Positions 50,416 through 61,720 of a stretch of DNA of 64,000 bases are shown here, in pieces (position 1 is the first letter of the stretch; each line of letters starts with the position of its first letter). The translations under genes and the position numbers were made by a program. This DNA is from Opisthorchis felineus (Eukaryota; Platyhelminthes; Trematoda; Opisthorchiida; Opisthorchiidae), in assembly GCA_004794785.1 (NCBI GenBank), contig SJOL01008778.1, forward strand, positions 298,357 through 362,356, written 5' to 3'. The notes below the pieces were generated by a model that searched no databases, was not told where the DNA came from, and saw only the letters and a list, made by a program, of their open reading frames with translations.

Positions 50416-50600
50416 GATAGATGGCTCAGTGGTTAGAGAGCGAATTTACTGACCAGAAGGTCCGTGGTTCGAACCCGACCTCTGCCTCTCGACTTCCCCT
50501 GTCTAGGCTTGGACAAGCTGGCAGTATCCCAGCCCCCGTGCTTCCTATGGGTGGCATGGCAATTAGGCACCGAAAGGGTGCTACAGCTGAACGATTTTTT
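50416..50600 (+). mobile_element. tRNA-derived SINE (copy 2, best-preserved head)
   Basis: Box A TGGCTCAGTGGTTAGAG starts at 50422; box B GGTTCGAACCC is at 50466-50476. They are spaced as in a tRNA gene, so it can serve as an internal RNA polymerase III promoter. The body (CTGTCTAGGCTTGGACAAGC, GCACCGAAAGGGTGC, CAGCTGAACGA) is shared by four copies here. The tail is T-rich. It is not a working tRNA gene: the cloverleaf is incomplete and the body follows directly. Confidence 0.85.
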
Positions 50601-50819
50601 TTCTTTGATAATTAAGTTGATTATGAAGTTGAAGGTGATAAAGTTAATCTTGACGAATAAGACTCTTCGTGATGGACTGGGGAGAATAGTGACTATGGGA
50701 TCTAACGCGTCCACGGGTGTTGGAGTACAGAGAACGGATGAGTGTGACGAAAATTCTGCACACCTTATAAAGGGATACATTACAAAGCAGAGTGATCGAC
50801 TTTGTCGATCACTTTACAC

Positions 50820-51021
50820 GCCGCGAGCAATCGAAAAAGAGAAACTCGAGGTTGTGGAGCGTTTTACGTATTCTGGAAGTTGTATGAGCTCCGATCGTAG
50901 TGTGATAAGGTCAATGTACGAAACTCTAGGGTTCGCGTCACGTTTTCTGACTTTACATCTATGGCGGCAAAGCGACATATCACTGAATCTGAAGGGACTT
51001 GTGTATCAGGCTATAGAAATA
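50820..51021 (+). mobile_element. RTE-type LINE fragment, left of a nested SINE (copy 3)
   Basis: Frame reads EKLEVVERFTYSGSCMSSDR (about 50838), LWRQSDISLNLKGLVYQAI (about 50960-51018), colinear with other RTE copies. It breaks off at 51021 and resumes at 51205. Confidence 0.75.
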
Positions 51022-51204
51022 ATGACTAATAATAATAGTTCAGCTCTAGCACCCTTTTGGTGCCTAGCTGCCATGCCACCAAAAGGGCTGGGATACTGCC
51101 AGGTTGCCCAAGCCTAGATAGGAGAAGTCGAGATGCAGAGATCGGGTTCGAACCATGGACCGTCTGTTCAGTAAATTCGCGCTTTAACCACTGAGCCATA
51201 TCCC
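51022..51204 (-). mobile_element. tRNA-derived SINE (copy 3), nested in an RTE LINE
   Basis: Minus strand: head GGGATATGGCTCAGTGGTT (51204 inward), box B GGTTCGAACCC (GGGTTCGAACC on plus, about 51148), GCTTGGGCAACC, CCTTTTGGTGGCATGG, GAGCTGAACTATTATTATTAG tail at 51022-51043. The LINE frame is colinear on both sides. Target duplication not clear by eye. Confidence 0.85.
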
Positions 51205-51835
51205 GTGTTTTGTTGTACCACAGTGAGAAGTGGCCACTTCGAGCAGCGGAACTAAGGAGTCTTCAGGTCTTCGATAGCATCCGTCTCAGAACCATAGCTC
51301 GTGTAGGCTACTGTCGCCGAATCCGCAAGAAGGCAATTAGAAAACGAGAACTTCCATCGAAGAATGTGTCCAGCACCAGAAGCTGCGGCGATTAGGCCAT
51401 ATATTGAGCATGTCGAACTGTCGTTTGCCGAAGGGAGTGCTGTTTTCCATGCTCAATTCAGAGCGGATCAGGCAGGGAGGTGGTCAACCTTCGACCACGC
51501 AAAGGGATATGAAAGAGACTGTGAAAAGTTTGGGTACTATCGGTGCGACCCGTCTTCTAGGGTGGGATCCGCGTGATCCCCCATGCGCATGGTTGGAGAC
51601 GATGCAAGAGAATGCTGCCAACGAATGCCAATGGCGTTGTTGTCAGTTTCCATCCAGGTTGTCTGAATGAGTGTCCGGAGGCGTACGCACCTCGGAATGA
51701 TTGTGTTAGACTGACACTAAGTCCGTTCCTCATCAATTTTATTCATTTCTTCACAATAAATCTTTCAAATGAATCACGCTTGTACGCCAGCGACGTGGCA
51801 GTGGCAGGCACCGACGTTGTGCTGTCGAGGATGAT
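51205..51835 (+). mobile_element. RTE-type LINE 3' end, right of the nested SINE (copy 3)
   Basis: VLLYHSEKWPLRAAELRSLQVF (frame start about 51206) continues the broken segment. Then come the R-I-R-K-K-A-I-R-K-R region (about 51325), HAKGYERD (about 51500) and GWDPRDPPCAWLETM (about 51565), all standard for this family. The 3' end reads GTTGTGCTGTCGAGGATGATGAAG (about 51815). The region at 51404-52040 has open frames that are shadows or relic pieces. Confidence 0.75.
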
Positions 51836-51839
51836 GAAG

Positions 51840-54560
51840 AAAAACGCTGCTTTTAGGTCCGACAGGACAACAATTTCCCGAGCCGTTGTTACGGATAAGC
51901 TGGGAGTATCTGTGGTCGCTGCCACCAATATTTCCTGGGCTCTTCTTAGACACCACTTCTCTCTTGAGAATGGGGATGGGATCGCTTTCCTTGCCTCCCT
52001 CAGGAGCATAGATCGTTGTAACAAGGTGCCTATGTACTGAAAGTTTACGCTTGCGATAAATACATAGAGTGCATAGTTCTGTAAGAATCCAGAATCACCT
52101 TTTATACAGGTCGATTCTTTCCATCTGGGAGTTAAGATTGCCAACTAAAACAGTGGCATCCGTAAAAGTCCGGGAAACTCACTGAAACGGCCTTTTTGGC
52201 AGTGTCCACCGCAAAGAAACACCTTATCGTGATGTGGCAGTCTGTTTAACTCTGAGGTTGATTCAGCTATACCGGGAAGCTTCGCTTGAACACTCAGTTC
52301 CTCATAACAGCTTACTTATTGGATAGAGGTCTGATGAACCCATCTAGGCTGTCTACAAGGCTTTCCATAAGACTGTCTTTGGTTCTGAAGCCTTCGAAGT
52401 TTGCGTAGATTATCTGCCCATATTTCTTAATCAGAGCACTTAGCGTACGAGAAAACTCGGGTAACAGTTTCCTTGTGTACGGCAGAAAATGCTGTACATG
52501 TCCTCGATGCGCTGTGTGCTTTGTCTGGAATCTGAGAGCCTGCGATCAACCTGTCCGACTGCTTGATTCTTGCTATTGGTACGTCCCTATCCTTTGGGTC
52601 TTATCACATTGGTAGGAATTTTCCGGCCACAACCGAACCGGGGAAGTTGGAGATGCGGTAACATATGAAACTCAAATCTGCTCCTGACGCTGCCAGAAAA
52701 GTAACACTCCCACTACACGTTTTGGAGCAACCCGACGTTTATCCTCGATGACGCCAGAAATCTTCAAACGCCGCTTGGGTTTCACGTACGACACACCCTA
52801 GAGTATGGCTAATCTGAACCTTTTCTGCTTACGAAAGAGGAGATAGACTTGCTGGAGAAACCCCAGCAGTAAGACTCTAACTCTGTACTGGGGCTTCGTG
52901 AACAGAATTACGACCAGCGTCCTCAAGGGCAGAACATATATTCTAAGTGGTGATCTAGAAGAGGAACCCCATAACCTTTTCACTATAAACCGTGAGATAT
53001 TCGCACGTGGACATGAAGCTGTTTAAGAAGACAAAGCCTTCGGTCCAACTTTACATTACTAACCTGAGTGATTAATGAGTGGAACATCCTACCAGTGCAG
53101 TGGAAGAAGCTACTTTAGAGACAAACTTGACGAGACTGTTGGATTCTCAGTTTAGGTTCAAACAGGGAAATGGTATGCTAGAACCCTGAAGTCGTAGCGC
53201 GATAAGAAATTTAGGCAGTGGAAGGTTTTGAAGTTTAAACTGCAAAATGGCGAGGAGGGTCTCGTGTTCCAAAGTTGTCAGAGACGGAGGAGGCGAGCTA
53301 GGTGCCCGAAACCATCGGAACGCGCGGTAGACTCATATCAGGTGGACCCGTTTCTACTGCCCTCTGTCATTTGCTGAGGGGATTTTGTGTTTGTAAACGC
53401 AAAACAGGACACTCCGACGATTGAGCATCCAACCATTCTCCCTACATTTCATATACTAAGGACTGGTCCTAGTTAACAATATTCACGGCACACTTATTTC
53501 CAGTGTAATCTAGTGCAGTTTGATGGTAGTTACATGAAGCCCATACTTTGCATATTGCTGGAATCAATTTCCATGAACACACCCAAATCTAGTAATAAAA
53601 CAGTGGTTGGTAGCTCGTCATGTGGTCCATTCAATCAAGAATTGGGGAGTAGGCAATCGGGTATGTACTGCCATGGATGCCAGCATTGGGTGTGACAATT
53701 AGAAATTAATCTACACAGGACGATAATGCAATATCCTGGAGATAGTATCTGGTACTTCCGGCTGGCCACCGGAAGTGCAAAATCACTATAACGAAAGGTG
53801 AACCGATCTCACGTCCTAAAGGTGTTCAGTTAACAACTTCCAAAACTGACAGATAGTTGACAAATGAAATGGAGTTCAATAGGGACAAAATAGGTGCTGC
53901 CGTAGGCTCTCCCTTTCTGGCGAAAAAAAAACAAAAACTCGGCATCCCCATCTGCAGATATAAGCAACGCAAGGTAGTACCTACGTCCTTGATCACGAAT
54001 TATGTACCACTCAGCCAACAACACAACTTCAGCACAAAACACGGATTCAGACTCACACACTTCAACTATACCGGAACTTAGCCGAAATGCAGACACTTGG
54101 GGCCCAGACATGCTCACCCAACCGACAACACAAAAGCAGTGTAGCGTTCTTAGATATCCTTCAGTTCTCCTTCTAAGATCTTGAAAAGACATCACGACCA
54201 CAAGCAGTAAAGTATAGAGAAACAGAAGCACCCGAGTTTCACAAAACAAGGTTTCAACGATTGTTCACTTGTGTCAAAGAACAAAATATTGGTTGTGTTA
54301 ACGGATCTAAACATCCGAGACCACCAAGAGTTTATCTACCCATTAAGTATTGCGAGCCATAATTAAACTTGTATTCAGTCGTAGTGAGTCGTAGAGCAAA
54401 GTCGAACTCTCCCTAAGTTAGAACTGTTGACACCAGTGCTGACATTGTAATCATAGGGCGAATATCGAGGCTCCCGACAGAGATCAAGTCCACATTATGC
54501 AACGTGCATATCAAATCAAAACCGAACAACGACACTATAGTGCTCAACATACATCTCCAA
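51840..54560. other. No gene recognised (within EGR intron)
   Basis: The longest frame is 139 codons (53830-54249, minus) with no recognised domain. No repeat family identified. Confidence 0.35.
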
Positions 54561-54565
54561 AGGCC

Positions 54566-56445
54566 ATTATTATTATTATTACTATTATTATTATCAAAGA
54601 CAACATCAGTGCTTAAACTGATACTTTACTGCTGTACAAACAAAGTATGTCTCATTATATTTGACGTCTTAGAATGGAAAAAAGGTAAAGGAGTGAGTGA
54701 GGGGACCTGGTGCTGGCTTATCGCAAGCATTCTGAGGTGCCCACACCTCCAAGCACTGCATAAGATAATCTGGAAACTGACAACACGAACGCCCCTTACA
54801 TCGATCAGCCGCCATTTCTTGCAGTGTGTCCAGCCAAGCGCAGGTGGGGTCACGCGGATCCCACCCTGGAAGGCGTACAACACCAAAAACACCCAAACGC
54901 TTCGTAATCTCTTTTACACCCTTCTGGCAAGTCACGTTGTCCAACTAGCGGTTCCCGCAATTCTGTAGGAGGCACGGAGAACAACATTCATCTCGGTAGA
55001 CGGTGTGTCGACATGCATGGCCCAGCCACAGATGTTGATGCTGGATGTTCTCCGCCACTGAAGTACTCCCTACACAATCAAATACCCGTATTCTAATTAC
55101 CTCGTTACGAATTCGTTGAAGACATCCAGACCAGAAACCCTTCAGAGGTATTGGTGGTCAGAAACCCGAAGACGTCTCACATCATCTGTCCACAGAGGCC
55201 ATGTTTCGCAACCATACAACACAGCCTTTACTGTAACCTGGTACGGGCGACCACTGGGACCTAGTGATACCTTTTTGACGCCACAAGCGACACAAATTAG
55301 CAAACGTGATTCTGGCCTTTGTAATCCTTGCACTGACTTCGTCAGACACATTTCCGTTAGAGCTAATACAACTGCCGAGGTGTGTAAAATTTCCCACAAC
55401 CTCCAGTGACTCTCCTTGAATTGTAAGGGGTATGTTCAGAGGCTATGTTCCGTAGCATGCGTTTGCACTTTGAAGGTACAAGGCGCATGTCGAAAGATGG
55501 TATGACGATGGTCAGTCTATTCAACAGGCCTTGTGCTTCGCCTTGGTTTTCAAAGATGAGGGCGATGTCGACTGCGTACTCCAGATCAAAAGGCTCTCAC
55601 CAGCAACAAGTTCAAAACCGGGGTTATGAAGACCTTCCAGCGTTCGTCTCATTATTTCATCAGTGACGACGTTGAACGAGAATGGAGAGAGCACACAGCT
55701 TTGTCGGACACCACTTATTGTAAGGAGGCTTGTGGAGAGCCCACTATACACTGCCACACACCCAGAAGTATGTGAATATAGGGATCGGATTATGTTCACA
55801 AACTTCTAGAGCATACCCTGTTGAGCAAGTGTAGTTAGCAGAACTGACCGATCTACAGAATCGAACGCACCCTTGAAATCAAGGAATACCAAAATTGTGG
55901 GTCGGCCGTACATACGGCGTTACTCTAACACCTGATGAAGTGTGAAGGTTTGGTCTACTCTACTCTCTCTACTCTACTCTCTCTAAGGTTTGGCCTCTAC
56001 TCGTTCGAAATCCCGATTGATGCTCACGAGTCAAGGATTCGCGTGCCACCGTAAGACGACGAAGAATCAGTGACGCCAGAAGCCTTGTTAAAACGGGAGT
56101 CAAACTAACACCTCTGCAGTTATCACATTCATTGCGAGTGCCCTTTTATGAACGGGCACTCTTATCGGCTCGCCCCAGTTGGCTGGGACGGTCCCTTTGT
56201 CCCAGATTGACCCAAATAGGCTAGACAGGCACTGACTGAGGAATTCGCCGCCATCCTTGAACTGAGCAGGTGGAAGGTTGCCAGGACCAGGAGAATGATG
56301 ACGCTTGAGTAGGGATATACAGTCGGACAATGCTGACGCTGGGAGGGGGTCCCATGTTTACAGTCCACCTTTCTGTTGAAGTCCAGCGTTCGCGCTGGAG
56401 ATAGCGGGCCAAGCGAATGGTTGCACGAAGTATTGTGCCCTGTCA
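54566..56445 (-). mobile_element. RTE-type LINE, RT to 3' end with (AAT)n tail (copy 4)
   Basis: Minus strand: SLLKRHHSPGPGNLPPAQFK (RT motif 1, about 56310), GTVPANWGE, then RPTILVFLDFKGAFDSVD (intact motif A, about 55900-55850), VNIIRSLYSHTSG (about 55790), SGVRQSCVLSPFSFN, LEYAVDIAL (damaged catalytic box, about 55580), FTHLGSCISSNG (about 55395), GWDPRDPTCAWLDTLQEMAA (about 54855-54800). The 3' end carries AAGTATCAGTTTAAGCACTGATGTTG and an AAT-rich tail at 54566-54597. A CTACT/CTCT tandem expansion (55955-55985) interrupts the RT. Inactive. Confidence 0.8.
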
Positions 56446-56479
56446 TCCAAACGTTCTCCTTTGCTGAATATTAGAGCCA

Positions 56480-57080
56480 TTCTGGTCTCTGATAGTTTCG
56501 GTGACAACATGCTTCCGAGGACCAGTCGAACGAATCAGGTGGTACAGCCAACGGATGTCTCCAGCATTTTTACCCCATCTAAAGGCGAAGTAACACGGTT
56601 AGAAAAGAACCCTTCGAGGATTTCGGTCGACTGGCATACGCAGTACGTGGCCAAGCCAGCTCAATCTGTGGAGTGTGATCAGTTTATCTATCGTGGGCGA
56701 GCTATCTTTTCCGAAAACCATTTGATGTACTTCAGCAATAATGATCCGGTGTTCCCACCAGACTCGGGCAATGCTTCAAGAACATCGGCCGTCAAACACT
56801 GAAAGTCCTTTGACGCCCTCTGCGCGCAGCGGCCAGACTTCTGCCCCTTCTAATATGGAGCTCACCGCAGCATTGTAAACTCGACCCTTGACGGACAAAC
56901 TGACGTCACGCTTACGCCACAGGTGAAGCAGGTTCAGGAAAGCGGTCCTGGCCTTCCCAACCCGGAAGGATCATCTGTCGCAAGACCACCGGGACTGATA
57001 CAGCTGCCCAGGTAGCCAATTTTTTCAATCGGCTCATCCGCAAGTATGAGGTTATGGTTCGAACACACTCACTTTGAAGC
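56480..57080 (-). mobile_element. RTE-type LINE C-terminal fragment (copy 5)
   Basis: NLILADEPIEKIGYLGSCI (about 57060-57000), SVTSVCPSRVEFTMLR (about 56920-56870), FQCLTADVLEALPESGG (about 56800) and LSWLGHVLRMPVDRNPRRVL (about 56670-56610) on the minus strand, with frameshifts. Subfamily of the 31711/42137/47279 copies. Lies directly upstream of copy 4 in the same orientation. Confidence 0.7.
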
Positions 57081-57084
57081 AATA

Positions 57085-58205
57085 AACATGGGTTTACAGA
57101 AGTACACTCGTAAATCACTAATCCGACAGCCGTCAGGGTAAGTGGAGGTCTCTTGCCGATGCTCCCGGTCCTATCGATGCAAACTACCTATTTTTCCGGA
57201 GCATTTGACTGGGTAGATCACGGACTCTTGCTAAGTGAACTGAGTTTGATGAGGATCAATGTAACTATACTTCAAAACTAATTGACAAATAGAGTTGAGG
57301 TAGTAAGAGCCGAGAGAGTCCTATACGACCCAAGATCCATACTGAGATGCACGGCAACGGGCACAATAGTGGTTCCCCGAGAATCCAACGTATAGTTTCG
57401 GCTCAATGTAGGGTATTGATTCTTCGGTAAGAGTATACGGTGGCCGTTAAGCTCGCTCTATCAGCTCCTGGCTGTTCGAACAAGAACGATAAGATATGCA
57501 GACGTACATAGCAACGAAAGGTGCCCAGGAATATTTGGGGATAGAAAACTGTCCTCCCCATTCTTGCAGAATCAATTAAAGCCTTACGTCACACACCCTT
57601 CGCAAATTTCATGTCAACGCCAAGTACGTCACTGCCATTCGAAATATTTAGTGATCCGGTCTTCATGGATGCTGAAAATATATCGCTGGAAAGCTGCCGT
57701 TTTACTGGAGCTGTGAAGAACTCATGCTACCCTTTGACCCTGGTTACGACATAGGCTGTGACGGAGACGATAAGGGCTATTCCTCCTGATGTCAACTTCT
57801 GCCAACCTACTCGCCTTCTGACATTAACTTTTCGCACGCTCATAAGCTTGCTGTACACATCTTCCTGCTACATCATTCCACAGCGTTTAGTTCTTACACA
57901 ATGTTGCCACTGAGGAATGACCCATCGTGTTTCAGTGCGTTCAGTTCCCATTTGGTATCGATTCGAGTGGCGGGTTCCAGTACAATGGAAACATGATTAG
58001 GAACCAAGATGTGCTTTCCGAAGTTAGGAAGGAAATAGCAAGCGTGTCCAACATACACAGATGAGTAAAAATGTCGCGTGCATTCAGAATGAAACGCGAG
58101 GGATTATATACTACCTGATATATAGACTCCAAGATGTGTGGTGAAATGCATGTTACGGTCAAAATATATCAAAGAGTAACCTGGGGATAAAAAGGAACTA
58201 CACTT
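57085..58205. other. No gene recognised; possible RT trace on plus
   Basis: Plus strand 57175-57290 can be read as FSGAFDWVDHGLLLSELSLM, similar to LINE RT motif A (F-x-GAFD-x-VD), but no second motif supports it. The rest shows nothing recognisable. Confidence 0.25.
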
Positions 58206-58207
58206 AC

Positions 58208-58511
58208 CTTGAGCGAGTTTCAGATCAGGAGTTATTTCCTCACTGGAAACAGACCGATCAACGGACGGCAATCCCAGAGTAGGAAGACGTTTTTGGAAAT
58301 CATCAGAGAAGAAAAGGCTACCTGATTCTGTTGCGTGTTTAGCGTGCCCAACATTGTCAAGGCCCGTCGGGGTATTCAAAACTTCCGTTGGGTCAATGGG
58401 GAAAAATTTGGTCGATCCAGACGCCGTTTTTGGCGTTTCGCCACTGTGGAAAGAGTCGAAAGCAACATGACAGTCATCCAGGTGATGTGCTTCAACAGCG
58501 CTATTTGCCAT
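58208..58511 (-). CDS. EGR: EGR-family transcription factor, 5' coding exon (inferred)
   Basis: 101 full codons plus one base, from MANSAVEAHHLDDCHVAFDS to EEITPDLKLAQ, then donor GTAAGTG. Start: an in-frame TGA lies about 13 codons upstream and this is the first ATG after it, in the context GTTATGG. CACTGTAG just before the ATG could also be an acceptor, so a further 5' exon is possible. Composition (acidic, Ser/Thr/Pro) suits the N-terminal region of a transcription factor. No other gene on this strand accepts this donor, and the phase fits the EGR 3' exon exactly. That assignment is inference; no conserved domain lies in this exon. Confidence 0.6.
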
Positions 58512-59495
58512 AACTACAGTGAGTTCAGTTAAACATCCATGGAATAAACATCAACACTCCTTCCCAAATAAGTAATCCCAGTCAGTTAAAATCCACGGGC
58601 TGGGTCGTAAACCGCCGAAAAATCGCACGACACATGGAGGCCATCAGCCCAAACTAACGAACAAATGAGAGTCGGATTCGCTACCTTGCTTCAAGGTCAC
58701 AAAACCACCTCTAATCCAATCCTCAATGGCTAATGCAAAGCAGCTGCCGCGGGATTATAAAAACTAAATTGCGAAGGTCACTGGCGCGTCATTCAATATG
58801 GGATGGAACTTGTCTTTGAGATGGAGAGTAACCTCAGCTCGGTAATTTCTGCTTTTTGGCGAATAGGCTAATTGCTGATATTCAAAACCTGTAATGCACT
58901 TCCACACAGGCACATTACTGTGAACGACGTGCGAGACACTTCCTGAAATCCGATCAATTTTCAGATGCCATCGACTACTTTCAGGCGGCTCTCGGTGGGT
59001 CTCTTGGCTCTCTCCATCATGTGCTGCTTTTCCTAATGTGATTGTATTGGTTGTGCTTTCATACGCATATATCAACACCTACAGGATGACTACCAGAAAC
59101 TTGTTCAGGCGGGCTCCGGGTGGTAATGCCAAGAGAGCACATCACTTGTTCACAGTACGAGTGGCTGAGCTAAAGTTGCCCCTGGCTTCTCGCACACAGC
59201 AGTGAAGGGGAGCTTCATGCCTCGACAGGCGAAGGGTGGTAGCCGTCCATTCGACCACCAGCTCAGGTTGCAGGAAGGAAAAAGGGACGCTTCTTCTGAG
59301 AGCTGTCGGAAATCCATGGGTGAAACATGCCGCCGCTTTCATACCGCAAGATTGAATTAGCGTACGAGCGAGGTGTAACCAGGGTCGAGATCAATAAGAA
59401 CTGGGAAAATACAACGAACACCCAAGTTATGCATATGAGATAGACCGACAACTAAAGGAATTGTTTAAGGTCGTCCATGGTGAGATCAAATAAAT
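58512..59495. other. Upstream region of the EGR 5' exon; no gene recognised
   Basis: The promoter may lie here or beyond an upstream non-coding exon. I found no clear TATA/initiator pair on the minus strand. A 104-codon minus frame (58764-59078) is unrecognised. Confidence 0.35.
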
Positions 59496-59498
59496 TAG

Positions 59499-59706
59499 CG
59501 TGCTCGAGATAGCTCACTGGCTAAAGAGCGAACCCACTGACAGAGAAGTCCGTTTTTCGAATCCAACCTTTGTATCTTGACTGCTTCTGTCTAGTCTTGG
59601 GCAACTTGGCAGTATCACAGCTCTTGTGCTCTCTTCGGGTGGCACGGCCGGTACGCACCGAAAGTGTGTTGCAGCTGAACGATAGTTATTGTTATTATTA
59701 TTATTT
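59499..59706 (+). mobile_element. tRNA-derived SINE (copy 4)
   Basis: Head ATAGCTCACTGGCTAAAGAGCG (box A region, 59509), box B region TTTTTCGAATCC (about 59553), body CTGTCTAGTCTTGGGCAAC and GCAGCTGAACGAT, then a (TTA)n tail to 59706. AAATTAG flanks it on both sides (59492-59498 and 59707-59713), a plausible 7-bp target duplication. More diverged from copy 2 than copy 3 is. Confidence 0.8.
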
Positions 59707-59924
59707 AAATTAGAGTACAGAAGAAACCACCTCAGGTGTACCAATACAACCAACTAGTCTATCTTCGGTAGTCCTGTGAGCACGTTTTTCCACTTTAAAT
59801 AAAGTGGAAAGATTTTTCCATTTTTTTCAGGCTAATCAGTGACCTCTTATCCTGGGCACTTTCTTCAGTCTAATGGGGGAGGGGGGCTTCAATTGACGTA
59901 TGAGAATTTTTTCAGGATCTTGAG

Positions 59925-60005
59925 TGCTTCGAGGAGATCTCCGTCAAAGGCAGTGAAGCATCAGTGTTGAATACTGATGTTATGCTGTTGATAATTTTGA
60001 TGATC
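59925..60005 (+). mobile_element. RTE-type LINE 3'-terminal fragment
   Basis: GAAGCATCAGTGTTGAATACTGATGTTATGCTGTTGATAATTTTGATGAT matches the untranslated 3' ends near 1400, 45290 and 54600 only. A strongly 5'-truncated insertion or leftover. Confidence 0.5.
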
Positions 60006-60559
60006 AAAGAAAAAGGCCTACCTCCGGTCGATCTTACTAGAAAAATCCCCTTAGCTTCTCAAACCATCTGGTGGAGCGATGTTTCACTTCCCCGGCAAAT
60101 TTATATTCTTCAAGAGGTAAGGTCAATGGGCCTGCTCACTTTACTCTGAGTGTGATCTGGCGGATGCCTTGTAAAGTTATCAAAAAACCTAGAGTCCCTT
60201 AGGTTAGTAACAGGCCCTATGTCCCTTCGTGTCCGCCACGCATTGTAAATTAGGTTTGAAATCAGAAGTGACTTGTGTCCCTCGTTTTCTGGTGGCTGAC
60301 ATGGTCTTCACTACTTCATTTGCGTTCCCCGACCCTATGTATCTGCTACCTTAAGCAAAAGTGAAGTTCCCCCAACCTGCGGCACTTTGTTACGTTTAGT
60401 GGTGGCTCTGATTCTTGTAGTCGTTCATAAATGGTGTTTAGATCTATGGCAGTTAAGCACCAATGTTTATCATAAATATATTGCTGTTGACGGTGGTGAA
60501 AATATTTACATCTTGTTGCATCGAATCCTGCGAGGAATGTCCAACCAGTTTAAGGTCGT

Positions 60560-61190
60560 CTGTGGAGGCGTAACACGGATTTTATGGTATTTAATGAGAG
60601 TGTTTGTGAACACGGGGAAGGGAAAAGTCCGGGGACCGGTTCCTGTGGAGCCTCACTTATCACTTCTCCTTTCTGCCGTGTTTTCGCTTGCCATCGATAC
60701 TTGAGAAGTCCGGCCCGATGGAAATTTTGCTGTCCATCTGTAAATCCTAGTGAATTGTGGTGGTTTGCAAAATCAAACGATTTCTGGAGGTCTGCATAAC
60801 ATACTCTCACCCGTTGACCGCTTTCTAGGCTGACACAATTTCGTTTCACACTTGAAATCATCCAGGTCGGTCGGGAGCGAGCATTCACTGAGATATGTAT
60901 GTTGACTATACGTTTAGGTGTATTCAAAACCACAGACGCTAAATCAACGGATGTGTATTTTCCCGCAAATTCCGTCCCCCCCCTGGGTCGTTACCGTAAC
61001 GATTGAAGTTTTCCAGTATACTGGCATTTCGGTTGTCGAAAACTATCTGTGTTATAGAATTACCATTGGCTTTGCGTGGATGCCTGCAAGGGTCTTCACT
61101 ATAGTAGAATGCAGTCCATCTGGGCTCGCAGCTTTGGACCGACTGAAACTCTCAGTTCCTTGGTTAATCTGATATTTCTTTACTTCAAAG
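60560..61190 (-). mobile_element. CR1-like LINE RT relic
   Basis: Minus strand: SFSRSKAASPDGLHSTIVKTL (about 61150-61090; the K-[SA]-PG-PDG-[IL]-H motif), SSVKRNCVSLESGQRVRVCYADLQKSFD (motif A, about 60850-60770) and RQKGEVISEAPQEPVPGLF (about 60680-60630; the SGVPQGSVLGP motif, degenerate). The motif spacing fits CR1/jockey-type RTs rather than RTE. Very decayed. Confidence 0.5.
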
Positions 61191-61720
61191 TCTGCCGTCA
61201 CATGGATGACCCGACTAACGATTGATGTCCCTCCATCTGGCTGATGGACTGATGAGAAATCCCCTAAAGAAACACCTGCCTATCCATGGTTATAAGAAAT
61301 AATTTCCGTTTCTGTTTGTCAGCATGCCCGTCTTTTTGCAGAGCGAACGCCTATTTCATGGATGTAGGGCGACTAAGGGTCCCATCTAACTAGTGTTCCA
61401 AGCTTCAGCTCAAAACCTTGTCTGAGGGTCTTTAGCTTCCGGTAAGCACTTTGGACCATATCTCGGTACTGGAGGGTTGGTATTGTCCCCCACTCCCAAT
61501 ATAGCGGTTCGAAGCTTAACGTTTTTAACCATCCCTTTTGTGACTGCTGGTAGAAGACAAATTTAGCTACTTTTGAGCTCGTCGGACTGACGATGGACTT
61601 TTACTGGCGAAGTCCGAAAGGATAACTGCAATTTAATAAGGCCCGGGCGCATTGTGTTTATTTCTTGGTCTCTTCACAGGACGCTTGTCAGGCATAAATT
61701 AGAATTTCGAAAATAGACGG

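Noticed and set aside
50416..50490. Functional tRNA gene
   Set aside because: Boxes A and B are present, but the acceptor and anticodon arms do not close, and a SINE body and tail follow.
50464..51117. 217-codon plus-strand open frame
   Set aside because: It runs through SINE copy 2, the RTE relic and into SINE copy 3; a chance frame across three repeats.
51743..52144. 133-codon minus frame as a gene
   Set aside because: Overlaps the 3' end of RTE copy 3 and has no motif.
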